The notes below the pieces were generated by a model. The model saw only the letters and a program-made list of their open reading frames with translations. It did no database searches and had not been told where the DNA came from. Shown here in pieces: positions 1-8,081 of a stretch of DNA of 8,410 nt. The number at the start of each line of letters is the position of its first letter. Within the stretch, counting starts at the first letter, position 1. Source of the stretch: Globobulimina sp. (lineage: Eukaryota > Foraminifera > Rotaliida); assembly GCA_003354225.1 (NCBI GenBank), contig PIVH01000085.1, positions 1 to 8,410 of the forward strand, written 5' to 3'. A program made the translations under genes and the position numbers.

Positions 1-126
1 AAGTAGGGAACACTAAATAAATAGTATACACAAAACAAGGATATAGGCCCTTTTATTTGGGGTTGAGGCCAATGAACAAAGGTAAATAAAAATATTTGAA
101 ACTAGTACATAAGTACAATAGTTTCC
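1..126 (-). other. 3' flank of ORF2 (3' UTR, end of element not reached)
   Basis: After the ORF2 TAA (129-127) the minus strand is AT-rich and non-coding in appearance. The ORF2 frame happens to stay open for 37 further codons to a TAG at 15-13, but the predicted residues are mostly hydrophobic and unlike the ORF2 C-terminus. No simple repeat, hairpin or poly(A) that would mark a LINE 3' end can be seen. Confidence 0.5.
52..57 (-). promoter_or_regulatory. Possible polyadenylation signal AATAAA downstream of ORF2
   Basis: The minus strand reads CCAAATAAAAGGG here, about 70 bases after the ORF2 stop. It lies at a plausible distance for the LINE transcript, but this hexamer is common by chance in such AT-rich DNA and no poly(A) tail follows within the window. 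Confidence 0.25.
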
Positions 127-3100
127 TTAATCCGAAACTTTCGGAGATAAATTCATTAGGTCCACTTGGTACAGGTAACTGAATCTCTTTGTTTCTTTTA
201 CAAATTGAAGAAGTTTTTTCCAGATTCCAACTTGAGTCAAAATATCTAGTTCCTTCTCAATGTCTGGAGGTCGTCGGATGTTATATGGATAGAACAACTC
301 ATCTAAATAGAGGAGTCCTCCATTTCTGAAACAGATCCAGATTGTTTGAAGCGAATTAATTAATCGTTGTCGTTGGTGGATATAATTAGGGCAAACGCTG
401 AAATAATGCGATATCGTCTCTCTTTTATTTAGGTTGCATTTATTACAATTTGGTGACTGAATTATTGACTTATCGGTATCTGTAAATTTATGCTTATACA
501 AGAAATTATTCAATTCAATATGGCCAGAAACAATTCTATTAAGCATGGCTGATTCATCTTTATTTAGATATTTGACTATTTTATTTAGTTTATTATGGAG
601 GGTTGGGTTCGCGCAGTACATTTTATAGCTGTCTTGTGAGGATCGCGTATTTCTGTGCGCCCATTGATCACTCCATTGGAATCTAATCTGTTTATGCAAT
701 TGCGTAATGGTGGTATTGTAGGATATTTCTGTAAATAAGTTTGGGTCAAATCTTGTATGTTTTGCGGCAAAATTGGCCAATCTATCCACTTCATCATTGA
801 ATTCATTATTATTATGTGATTTAATTTTAATAAATGATATAAAAACGTTTGGTTTATTATGTTGGATTTGTAATAATTTAATAAATATATTTTCAATTAT
901 TATCTTTGTTTCATTATATCGCGGGAAATTAAAACCATTTATGAATTGAAGAGCAGGTAGATTATCAATGTAAATTTTGTAATGAGCCAATAGATTATCT
1001 GGGCGATGTAATATATAATTTAATATCATATGTATCGCCTCAATCTCTGCTGTTGTTATCGTTACTGGAATCTTAAAATAATATTGTTGTTTGAAGGGAT
1101 TTTTATGCGATGGTTGGGGAGGGATATAAATGGCAGAGCCTCCTTTTCCTGGATTGGGGTCACAAGAACCATCGGTAAATGCGATTGTTATTAAGTTATC
1201 AATGGGAGTTGTTGGGGTTGCTGCAGTTAGATTTACTGAATAATTTGTTGGGAAATCATTCAAATTATAGGTGGGCGAGGAAGTTATTTGTGTTTTAATC
1301 ATTTTTTCAAAATTCTGAGTGAGAACTTTTATCTGTGAGTTCGTTTGGCAATAATTCGATGCAATTATTAATGGATTTTTGTTTAAGTTTACATATTTAT
1401 TTGGTTTATTTTTATATTTCCTTCGATATTTATTATTTTGTATAATTTGTCGATATTTCGTTAAGGCACTGTATGTTTTATGTAATGGGTGGTAATAATT
1501 ATTGTAGTACACTCTGGCGAGCTGCCTCATGGTTAGGTAATGGGCTCTTTTCTCGATTGGCTCTATTTTTAGGACAAATTGTAATATATCAATGGGCGAA
1601 TCTAATCTGCACGGAATTGCCAATCGGAGGAATTTGTTTTGGAGGGTTCGTAATATATTCTTGGTATCATATGGAAAGTAGTGAGTTAATCCATATTCTA
1701 TTCTGGATCTCGCTAATGATTTATATAAGATTGCAATCGATAATGGTGTCAATTTTATGCCCGATTTAATGGTAAAGTATAATCGCCAGTAACTACGCAT
1801 CGTTTTCGCCTTTATTTTATCAAAATGTGCATGGAAATTAAGTTTCTCATCAAACCATAATCCAAGATAACGGGCTGAGTGTTCATATTGTATTTGATGA
1901 GTATGGATGTAATATTTACTTAATTTGGTTTGTTTCTTCGTAATTGGGTCATTCTTTATTGTATATTTAGGATAGTATTGTATAGGATTGCTATGTGAAA
2001 AGTTCATGGAAGTACATTTTGATGGATTTATTAATAACTGCCATTTATCACACCATTGGCTGAAATTATTTAGTTCTTTTTGTAGGAATTTATATCGGAT
2101 CGGATCTTTTGATCCGGGACTGGTCCAAAAAGCGGTATCATCCGCAAAACAGGCAAAGTGAACAAAATTTGGATGGCTTATTGTAAAATCATTTGTAAAA
2201 AGTATGTATAGGATAGGGGAGAGAGCTGAGCCTTGAGGCACTCCAATTGGTTGTGCTACCCAATTTGACTCTGCTTTTTTGGCGATAACCTTTGTAAATC
2301 TGGATTGGATAAAGGATGCCAATACATTTAGTATATTGCCTTTAATATTATTTTTAATTAATTTATATATTAAGCCATTATGCCATACACTATCATATGC
2401 TTTAGAGAAGTCCGTAAATACAACATCAGTATCACTGACCATATCAAACGAAGTTTGTATGTCAGTGATAAAAGTCGTAAGTACGTCATCACAGCATCTA
2501 TTTATTTGGAATCCGCATTGGTAATTATCAAAGATTTTATTCTCTACACAGAAGTGTTGGAGTCTGTTAGCTAGGACTTTCTCAAAAACCCTTCCAAGGC
2601 AAGAGGATATTGCAATGGGTCTGTAGTTCTTTGGATTACTATGATCTTTGTAAGGCTTTGGGATTGGTAGAAGGTGTGAGAAGTTCCAATATCCCGGGAA
2701 CACACCATTAGTCAAACAGTTATTAAACAGCGGGAGGACAGTATCAATCAAAACTTCTCCTCCATGCTTTATCATTTGGTTATGAACTCTGTCGGGACCG
2801 TACGCTTTATGTGTATCTAGGTTCCGTATAACAGAGCGAATCTCATATTTAAGGATTGGATCATTCAATATTTGGTATTTATTGTTCGTTATTAGAATAT
2901 CAGTATCAATTTGTGATGGTGTTGGGATTCGGGACTGTTCATTATAGTTTAATTTATCTTGCATTATATTGTTTAAATCATTTGGATTATTTATAGGGTT
3001 ATTTCTATGGTTTGTTAGGTATTCTGGGACATATTTATTGATATATTTATGCCAATTTTCATGTATTTGGTTGGATTTGGGCTTTGGAGGTCTCGTCATA

Positions 3101-4443
3101 GCCTCTTGGAGGACCTTCGCCTGTTTGACAGGATTTATTATATTTTGTTCATTCTTAAAGTTTAATGGAGGGATATTATTTGTGGATATATCATTGGATT
3201 TATTACTGTTTATGGTGCGCCAAAATCGTCTGCCATAATCTTTGCATGTCTGGATATATTTATTTATACGTATATTATAGTCATTTTTCGCAGTTTTTAT
3301 GGCATTACATTTATTGGATTGGATTCTATTCAGTCGGCGTTTTAGTGCAATGTACCTTGGGAATAGGTGGAAATCCGTCAATTTCCGCTTTGCGTTTTTC
3401 TTAATTCGTTGGATTCTTCTCCTCAATCTTTTGCATCTTTTTTTCAGTTTTTTTATTTTATTATTCCACCACGGTTTGTGGCCTCTGTAGTAGTGTTTGT
3501 ATCCAATTGTTTGTTCTGCTGTATATAAAATAAGATATGTTAGTTGTTGAGTGTGGATGTTTGGGTTTGTGTCAAATATAGTTTCTTTTATATTCGTTTC
3601 TAGTGTTTCCGTGTATTTGGCCCACTTTCTCTGATCTGAGAGGTTCCAGGTTTTCTTTGTCTCACTGAAACCAAAAACATTCTCTATTTCAAAGGTGGTG
3701 ATAATGGGCACGTGGTCTGAACAGATTGGGTCATATAGCGAGTGGAGGATAGACCATTTAGTATGTTTTAATTGATTGGATATTAATGTTAAGTCAATGG
3801 AGGATTCAGTTTTATAGGATTTATGGATGTGTGTGAATGATGGATTATTAACATTCAGTATTTGCATTCCGAGGAAATCTAAAGCATCTACAAAGTTATT
3901 GGACTCTGTGGTTGATTTTTTGCTGCCCCATATCACATTTGGTATATTAAAGTCGCCAGCAATTATGTTTTTGGATACATTTAATGGATATCCAAAAAGT
4001 TGATCAATGTTTGGGTTTCTGGGGCAATTATATAATGAATGGACACCAATATCTTCCTCGCCACAGTGTAATATCACACTGGTTATGTGGCAGTTTCTCG
4101 TTCTGTCATCATGGTTGTAGTTTGGCGGGGAGCTCAATGGTGTAACTAATAAGGTTTCTCGGTACAGAATTGCTGTTTCTGTGCCGGTATAATGGACTTT
4201 ATATTTAGGAAAGTATTTAATGGGGAAATGGATTGCGTGGGATTTATTATTTTTGTCTATGTATGTGGAATTCTTTGGATTTACCGCATATCGTAATGTG
4301 GCACTCCATTCCTGAAGTAGTAGGAAGTCAATTTGTTTGGAGCACATCATTTGGTATATTTTATAGCATTTCGCTTCTTGAGACATATTTGAAGGATTTA
4401 TCATCCCATTTATGTTATATTGTAATATGTTATATTTTACCAT
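127..4443 (-). CDS. LINE ORF2 polyprotein: APE-type endonuclease, reverse transcriptase, RNase H, CCHC zinc motif (1,438 aa)
   Basis: Catalytic protein for target-primed reverse transcription. Residues 1-250 are an exonuclease/endonuclease/phosphatase fold: N10 in QYNING, E45 in LLQEW, Y138, D164 and N166 in GDFN, D217 in SSIDLT, and S242-D243-H244. Residues about 325-375 are a Lys/Arg-rich linker after PWWN, as in I/Jockey-like elements. The RT covers about 510-880: PIPKP and NYRPI (591-610), motif A D678 in FTDFSKAYD, motif B GVPQGSALSP (734-743), FADD (766-769, with Phe in place of the common Tyr), and a YLGLWFDEKL motif near 859-868. RNase H covers about 1083-1230 with the full catalytic set: D1091 (TDGS), E1133 (TAEIEA), D1160 (YID), H1210 and D1220. 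A CX2CX9HX4C motif (C1333, C1336, H1346, C1351) follows. The start is firm: an in-frame TAA directly precedes this ATG. No frameshift or internal stop breaks it. The frame differs from ORF1. The product probably acts in the nucleus. Confidence 0.95.
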   Translation of the reverse strand: MVKYNILQYNINGMINPSNMSQEAKCYKIYQMMCSKQIDFLLLQEWSATLRYAVNPKNSTYIDKNNKSHAIHFPIKYFPKYKVHYTGTETAILYRETLLVTPLSSPPNYNHDDRTRNCHITSVILHCGEEDIGVHSLYNCPRNPNIDQLFGYPLNVSKNIIAGDFNIPNVIWGSKKSTTESNNFVDALDFLGMQILNVNNPSFTHIHKSYKTESSIDLTLISNQLKHTKWSILHSLYDPICSDHVPIITTFEIENVFGFSETKKTWNLSDQRKWAKYTETLETNIKETIFDTNPNIHTQQLTYLILYTAEQTIGYKHYYRGHKPWWNNKIKKLKKRCKRLRRRIQRIKKNAKRKLTDFHLFPRYIALKRRLNRIQSNKCNAIKTAKNDYNIRINKYIQTCKDYGRRFWRTINSNKSNDISTNNIPPLNFKNEQNIINPVKQAKVLQEAMTRPPKPKSNQIHENWHKYINKYVPEYLTNHRNNPINNPNDLNNIMQDKLNYNEQSRIPTPSQIDTDILITNNKYQILNDPILKYEIRSVIRNLDTHKAYGPDRVHNQMIKHGGEVLIDTVLPLFNNCLTNGVFPGYWNFSHLLPIPKPYKDHSNPKNYRPIAISSCLGRVFEKVLANRLQHFCVENKIFDNYQCGFQINRCCDDVLTTFITDIQTSFDMVSDTDVVFTDFSKAYDSVWHNGLIYKLIKNNIKGNILNVLASFIQSRFTKVIAKKAESNWVAQPIGVPQGSALSPILYILFTNDFTISHPNFVHFACFADDTAFWTSPGSKDPIRYKFLQKELNNFSQWCDKWQLLINPSKCTSMNFSHSNPIQYYPKYTIKNDPITKKQTKLSKYYIHTHQIQYEHSARYLGLWFDEKLNFHAHFDKIKAKTMRSYWRLYFTIKSGIKLTPLSIAILYKSLARSRIEYGLTHYFPYDTKNILRTLQNKFLRLAIPCRLDSPIDILQFVLKIEPIEKRAHYLTMRQLARVYYNNYYHPLHKTYSALTKYRQIIQNNKYRRKYKNKPNKYVNLNKNPLIIASNYCQTNSQIKVLTQNFEKMIKTQITSSPTYNLNDFPTNYSVNLTAATPTTPIDNLITIAFTDGSCDPNPGKGGSAIYIPPQPSHKNPFKQQYYFKIPVTITTAEIEAIHMILNYILHRPDNLLAHYKIYIDNLPALQFINGFNFPRYNETKIIIENIFIKLLQIQHNKPNVFISFIKIKSHNNNEFNDEVDRLANFAAKHTRFDPNLFTEISYNTTITQLHKQIRFQWSDQWAHRNTRSSQDSYKMYCANPTLHNKLNKIVKYLNKDESAMLNRIVSGHIELNNFLYKHKFTDTDKSIIQSPNCNKCNLNKRETISHYFSVCPNYIHQRQRLINSLQTIWICFRNGGLLYLDELFYPYNIRRPPDIEKELDILTQVGIWKKLLQFVKETKRFSYLYQVDLMNLSPKVSD

Positions 4444-4711
4444 TTAGGTTTTGTGGATTCTGTCTTTTTAGGGGGAGCGTTCTAAATTGTGTTGAAAAGT
4501 CAGTCTGTGCTTCTAAGCCAAAACAAAAATGCAATTCTAATTGAATTATTGTAAGAAATTGTTTACATTCTGGGGAGTTATTGAAAAAATAAAAAGGTAG
4601 AAAAGTAGAGTATTCTATTATTATCATCAGATTGCAAAGAAATAAAATCTCAAAGTGCGAATCCGAAATAACAGAATGGTCTCTGTCTTTAATCAAACCA
4701 AACACATTCAT
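4430..4711 (-). CDS. Hypothetical 93-aa ORF in the ORF1b-ORF2 spacer, overlapping the ORF2 start
   Basis: This is a small ORF in the third minus-strand frame, starting with ATG at 4711-4709 and ending 14 bases inside ORF2. It is not recognised. The product has a central hydrophobic segment (FEILFLCNLMIII, FLPFYFF) and an ordinary mixed C-terminus. Its stop (4432-4430) lies just past the ORF2 ATG, the arrangement used for termination-coupled reinitiation in some bicistronic retroelements. It could equally be a chance ORF, since the spacer differs in composition from the three long ORFs. I list it because of the overlap, not because the protein looks coding. Confidence 0.2.
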   Translation of the reverse strand: MNVFGLIKDRDHSVISDSHFEILFLCNLMIIIEYSTFLPFYFFNNSPECKQFLTIIQLELHFCFGLEAQTDFSTQFRTLPLKRQNPQNLNGKI

Positions 4712-4868
4712 GTCGGCGTAATATAAAAAGGAAAGGACTGAGCAGAGAATTATAATTAATGCAGAAATAATTAGCAGGAAATTAATAAATGGGGGATATA
4801 TTTACATAAAATATTCGTAGGATCTCGGTTGGTTGGAATTCTTTTATTGTTTACTTTTTTTAATCTTA
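4444..4868 (-). other. Inter-ORF spacer of the LINE, about 425 bases
   Basis: This lies between the ORF1b stop (TGA TAA) and the ORF2 ATG. Apart from the overlapping 93-codon ORF I see no coding signal. The spacer holds several ATGs on the minus strand (for example at 4807, 4711, 4707, 4627 and 4568), so simple scanning to ORF2 is unlikely. A TAA immediately precedes the ORF2 ATG. The base composition differs from the flanking ORFs: the plus strand is much richer in A here, whereas opposite the ORFs it is T- and G-rich. No tandem or inverted repeat of note was found. Confidence 0.6.
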
Positions 4869-6845
4869 TCATTTATTTAAATTATTAATTAAAACATCAT
4901 CTTTTTTCCGTCGGTTTTGCTTTTTTTTCTTTCTATTTCTGTTATTCTTAAACGGCAACTTATTTGCTGACGCATTCTGACTATTTACTTTTGATAATTT
5001 ATTTTCTAATACATTCACTCGAAAGGATGCCGCTTTATCGTTTTTGGATTGCATATAGTTTGGCATATTTGGTTTTTCTTGAACTGGATATAATTTTAAT
5101 TTGGGAGGTTGGGGTTTACGTTGTTTCTTTCTCTTTACATTACTCACCGTATCAATATCCATCGCTGGCATCTCATCAAACGTATATAAGTCGGTATTTG
5201 TTGATTGGATGGCATTCATTATGGATGGTTGCAAATTATTTAGATCATTCGCAATTTCTTCATTTAATATCGATAATAATGTGTTATCGACATACGGGTT
5301 GGCGACATATTGCTTATTCTGATTATTTATCTCACTATCAACCAATTCGATGTTTTTAATTTCATTAAATTCAATGGTTTGCGATGAGGCGTCTTCAAAG
5401 TCTTCAGCGTTTAATCCATGTGTTGATAAATGATTTGTTGGCAAACTTATCGCATCGTTTTGGCATAATACATTGGGTTGGATTGGGTCGGGGTTATTGT
5501 TGTTATTATCAATGATATCTGGGAGGGTTTGAGAGTTTGTCGCCGCCGCACTATAATTTTGTGGATAGGGCGTCTTATTTTCATTATCCAAGTCCAAGAC
5601 AACCTGTTTTTTATTTGTATCTGTATTTGTATCAATCACTTTGTATAACTCCGATAGCTTTAGATTCGAATCAAATGTACAATTTATCAATTTATAATGA
5701 TCCAAATTCTCAAAATTAATATCCCTCCAAATCGAATTAATATTATCCAAATTCTCACACATTTTCACCAAATTAAATGAATCCGAACAAACTAAAATAT
5801 TGAGAGTCCGAATATGTTTTGATTTGTGGCAACATAGACAACACTCTTCGTCTTTGTCGTCCATATCACAATCACTGCCAAAATGACCCCATTGACCACA
5901 TTTAATGCATTTAACGGACACAATACCATCGATTTCTTTTTCCATTTGTTTCTCAGTTATTTTGCCGGATTTATATTTTTGTTTGATTTTATTTGTCTGT
6001 TTTCTGATATAATTCGCTTGTTCTTTGCATTTGGAATGGGGCACAAATTTCTTTCCGCACGCACATGTTTTAGACAATGCAATATAATCTAAATACATAT
6101 TGCTACGGAGTAATATCATATATTTCCGGATCGCACCAAATCTAAACTGCATTGCAGGGAATCCCAACGCTTCATCGCCAACAATTAATTTCGGATTTAT
6201 TCCATTCACTGTTATTGGAGTGACAAAAACATTTTTTTCTTCAAAAATAATATCAGATTTAAAAGGTTTGCGATTATGATGTATACAATTATCAGCTGCG
6301 ACAAACTCAACCATTCTCGTCCATTTCTCCGGTTTATACCACCACGGCAACGATAAATCACTGCCGGTTTCATTGCTCATATGGAACAATGTGTTCCTAC
6401 ACCACCTTCTATTTTTAATTTTATTTGATATGATAATATCATCCGGTTTCACCACATATTTATCGATCAATTTTAATATGTCCATATACTGCAAATTAGC
6501 CTCATTCGTAATATCATCATACCATAAATCCGCATTTACAGATTCATCACTGTCTTCATCTGATTTCCTTTCTTTGTCTTCATTCATTGGAGTGGGACCG
6601 GCACGTTCTTCCTCTAACTCTTTTTTCGCTTTTTTCAATCGTTCTAATTTAATCTCATACGGTTTAATTAAGAATAGCATCAACGGCGTATAGTCTATCT
6701 TCGACATATCATAATCGTTTCTCATCGCCCATTCAATTGTATACAGCAGAAATGTCGAATGGATATTCGCTGTAATTCTATTGTTTAAGATTCGATTCAA
6801 TGAGTTATTATTCAAAATACGTAATGGCAAATTAAACAGGCACAT
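4869..6845 (-). CDS. LINE ORF1b: gag-like nucleic-acid-binding protein with Cys/His zinc motifs (658 aa from first ATG)
   Basis: Probable RNA-binding ORF1 protein, or the C-terminal half of one. Numbering from the first ATG: residues 65-83 are a charged, possibly coiled-coil helix (KLERLKKAKKELEEE), followed by an acidic Ser/Asp/Glu stretch (88-103). A Trp-rich segment lies at 163-181. Three Cys/His clusters follow: CX1CX6HX2C (C261, C263, H270, C273), a classical gag knuckle CX2CX4HX4C (C313, C316, H321, C326), and a less regular CX2CX5HX8C (C335, C338, H344, C353). Residues 430-560 are Asn/Asp/Gln-rich and probably disordered. The tail (635-650) is almost all Lys/Arg/Asn, suited to nucleic-acid binding or nuclear import. 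It ends TGA then TAA. It lies in the same frame as ORF1a, separated by one TGA with no in-frame ATG until 12 bases past it. It may therefore be made by readthrough or reinitiation, or be the remnant of one long ORF1. The gag-like role is well supported only by the knuckle and the position. Confidence 0.8.
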   Translation of the reverse strand: MCLFNLPLRILNNNSLNRILNNRITANIHSTFLLYTIEWAMRNDYDMSKIDYTPLMLFLIKPYEIKLERLKKAKKELEEERAGPTPMNEDKERKSDEDSDESVNADLWYDDITNEANLQYMDILKLIDKYVVKPDDIIISNKIKNRRWCRNTLFHMSNETGSDLSLPWWYKPEKWTRMVEFVAADNCIHHNRKPFKSDIIFEEKNVFVTPITVNGINPKLIVGDEALGFPAMQFRFGAIRKYMILLRSNMYLDYIALSKTCACGKKFVPHSKCKEQANYIRKQTNKIKQKYKSGKITEKQMEKEIDGIVSVKCIKCGQWGHFGSDCDMDDKDEECCLCCHKSKHIRTLNILVCSDSFNLVKMCENLDNINSIWRDINFENLDHYKLINCTFDSNLKLSELYKVIDTNTDTNKKQVVLDLDNENKTPYPQNYSAAATNSQTLPDIIDNNNNNPDPIQPNVLCQNDAISLPTNHLSTHGLNAEDFEDASSQTIEFNEIKNIELVDSEINNQNKQYVANPYVDNTLLSILNEEIANDLNNLQPSIMNAIQSTNTDLYTFDEMPAMDIDTVSNVKRKKQRKPQPPKLKLYPVQEKPNMPNYMQSKNDKAASFRVNVLENKLSKVNSQNASANKLPFKNNRNRKKKKQNRRKKDDVLINNLNK

Positions 6846-6857
6846 ATTCACAGGTCG

Positions 6858-6860
6858 TCA
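6858..6860 (-). other. In-frame TGA separating ORF1a from ORF1b (possible readthrough or nonsense site)
   Basis: ORF1a and ORF1b are in the same minus-strand frame and only this codon closes the frame between them. The local minus-strand sequence is CAA TGA CGA CCT GTG AAT ATG. UGA followed by C is the leakiest stop context known in eukaryotes, and a preceding CAA also occurs at some viral readthrough sites. The next in-frame ATG is at 6845-6843, 12 bases downstream, so reinitiation is also possible. A third option is that this copy carries a CGA-to-TGA point mutation in an originally single ORF. Confidence 0.6.
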
Positions 6861-8081
6861 TTGTAATCGCTTCTTGACATAAACAATTTCAATATCATTA
6901 TGTAAATAGCGCGGGAATGGCACGTCCCAATCGAGATCCATTAACATTGATTCTGTGCTAGATCCAATTATCGGGTCCAAATGTAACATTGTTTTATTAT
7001 TAATTACTATCGTCGATGGAATTAAGTGATGGATTACCAATCTATGCATTGGATGATGTGTGTTTGTATACTGATATATAATTCTAATCGCTTTGGCGTA
7101 ATCTGGGTGTCTGCCAATGATCAAATTCATGAATTTGCTCACTGGGCAGTAAATATTGAGAGAGTTTGTCGTCACCATAACATTGCTGATATCGCAGCAA
7201 TTCTCCACCTCCCAAATCTCACGGTATTCTCTTAAATCTACCGCCACTGCTTTCAAATTTACTTTATCTATACGGCAATCCCATAATACACCGTTTTTTA
7301 ATTCATATTTAACAAAAGCGTTGGTTCTCTTAATATTTTTAATTTGGTCCGCTACAATCTCAGATTTATTAATTGGTTGCACTTCCTTTGGTTTGGTGGC
7401 TCTTTTCTTTCGCGGTCTTCTATGTGCAGGTTGGTGTCGTCTTGGATACATATTTAATTCCAATGACTCTTTGTCATTCTCAATAATCATAGGGAGCGTT
7501 GTATCCCCTCTGGTAAAAGTATTAAATGTGGACGGAGGGATCGCTGGGCTGACTTTTGATGGGTTAATATTATCATTTCTTTCTATAGCGCACTGTTTCC
7601 AATCCGGTGCATAGAAATTCACGCCCATTTTTGTGATGACGTTAATATTATATTCCGCTGCGGGGTTATTCCATTTTGGCGCTTGATTTGGTAATGTTAC
7701 ATCTTCTTTGAATAATACTTTAAATATATTCTTTCCTCTCATATCTAATGTGTCTTTCATGTAATATACTCTCTGTCGGTGGGCCGGAATTAATCTGCCT
7801 TGGCATTGGACCTGTTTCAATGATAAGTTTACATCGATTAATTGAGCATTTTGGATTGGTTGGTGTGTATTCTTTGATATCTTTTCAATATGGTTGACTT
7901 TCGACGCGTTATCATAGTCTGATGGTAGCATAGTTATGCGGATTTGCGATGGATCTGTATACATATTGGACGAGGAAATATATAGTATATAGTAAATATG
8001 TATAAATATAGGGGATTCAATATTCATTATATCAATCATTTTAATGGTGGTCATTTTGTTATCATTATGTGTAAAGAGCAT
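6858..8081 (-). CDS. LINE ORF1a: unrecognised N-terminal part of the ORF1 region (up to 407 aa)
   Basis: I do not recognise a family. The reading frame is open from a TAA inside the left arm of the large inverted repeat. The first ATG (8081-8079) lies within that arm, but the first 39 residues are Ile/Tyr-rich and look like translated AT-rich leader, so Met10 (8054-8052), Met15 (8039-8037) or Met40 (7964-7962, MYTDPSQIRIT) are plausible true starts. A strongly basic stretch at residues 212-232 (RRHQ, RRPRKKRATKPK) could bind RNA or act as a nuclear localisation signal. The region from about 255 to 400 is compact and mixed hydrophobic/charged, as in a folded domain (KNGVLWDCRIDKVNLKAVAV, DLDWDVPFPRYL). 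No zinc motif is present. It ends at a TGA followed by C, and the same frame continues directly into ORF1b. I infer that it is the N-terminal part of a long ORF1 rather than a separate gene. Confidence 0.7.
   Translation of the reverse strand: MLFTHNDNKMTTIKMIDIMNIESPIFIHIYYILYISSSNMYTDPSQIRITMLPSDYDNASKVNHIEKISKNTHQPIQNAQLIDVNLSLKQVQCQGRLIPAHRQRVYYMKDTLDMRGKNIFKVLFKEDVTLPNQAPKWNNPAAEYNINVITKMGVNFYAPDWKQCAIERNDNINPSKVSPAIPPSTFNTFTRGDTTLPMIIENDKESLELNMYPRRHQPAHRRPRKKRATKPKEVQPINKSEIVADQIKNIKRTNAFVKYELKNGVLWDCRIDKVNLKAVAVDLREYREIWEVENCCDISNVMVTTNSLNIYCPVSKFMNLIIGRHPDYAKAIRIIYQYTNTHHPMHRLVIHHLIPSTIVINNKTMLHLDPIIGSSTESMLMDLDWDVPFPRYLHNDIEIVYVKKRLQ

Noticed and set aside
13-126. Extension of the ORF2 frame for 37 codons after its TAA, which could hint at readthrough or an alternative code in which TAA is sense.
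   Set aside because: The predicted residues are unlike the ORF2 C-terminus, and a run of this length is not rare by chance. ORF1a, ORF1b and ORF2 close with TGA, TGA and TAA, which fits the standard code.
585-896. Minus-strand ORF of 103 codons within ORF2, and a 62-codon one at 5447-5635 within ORF1b.
   Set aside because: They are out-of-frame shadows inside long ORFs that contain clear domains. No motif or conservation signal supports them.
5610-5640. Short tandem-like stretch (TGTATCTGTATTTGTATC) in ORF1b.
   Set aside because: It encodes part of an Asn/Thr/Asp low-complexity stretch within an open frame. It is too short and imperfect to call a separate repeat.
6858-6860. TGA read as tryptophan, as in some mitochondrial or protist codes.
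   Set aside because: All tryptophans at conserved sites that I checked are encoded by TGG, no other in-frame TGA occurs inside the ORFs, and ORF1b ends with TGA followed by TAA.
1473-7614. Many plus-strand ORFs of 60-150 codons, some with hydrophobic products (for example 1473-1769, 4964-5359, 7156-7614).
   Set aside because: They lie opposite the long LINE ORFs. Their Leu/Ile/Phe/Ser-rich products follow from reading the complement of A-rich coding DNA, and none shows a recognisable domain.
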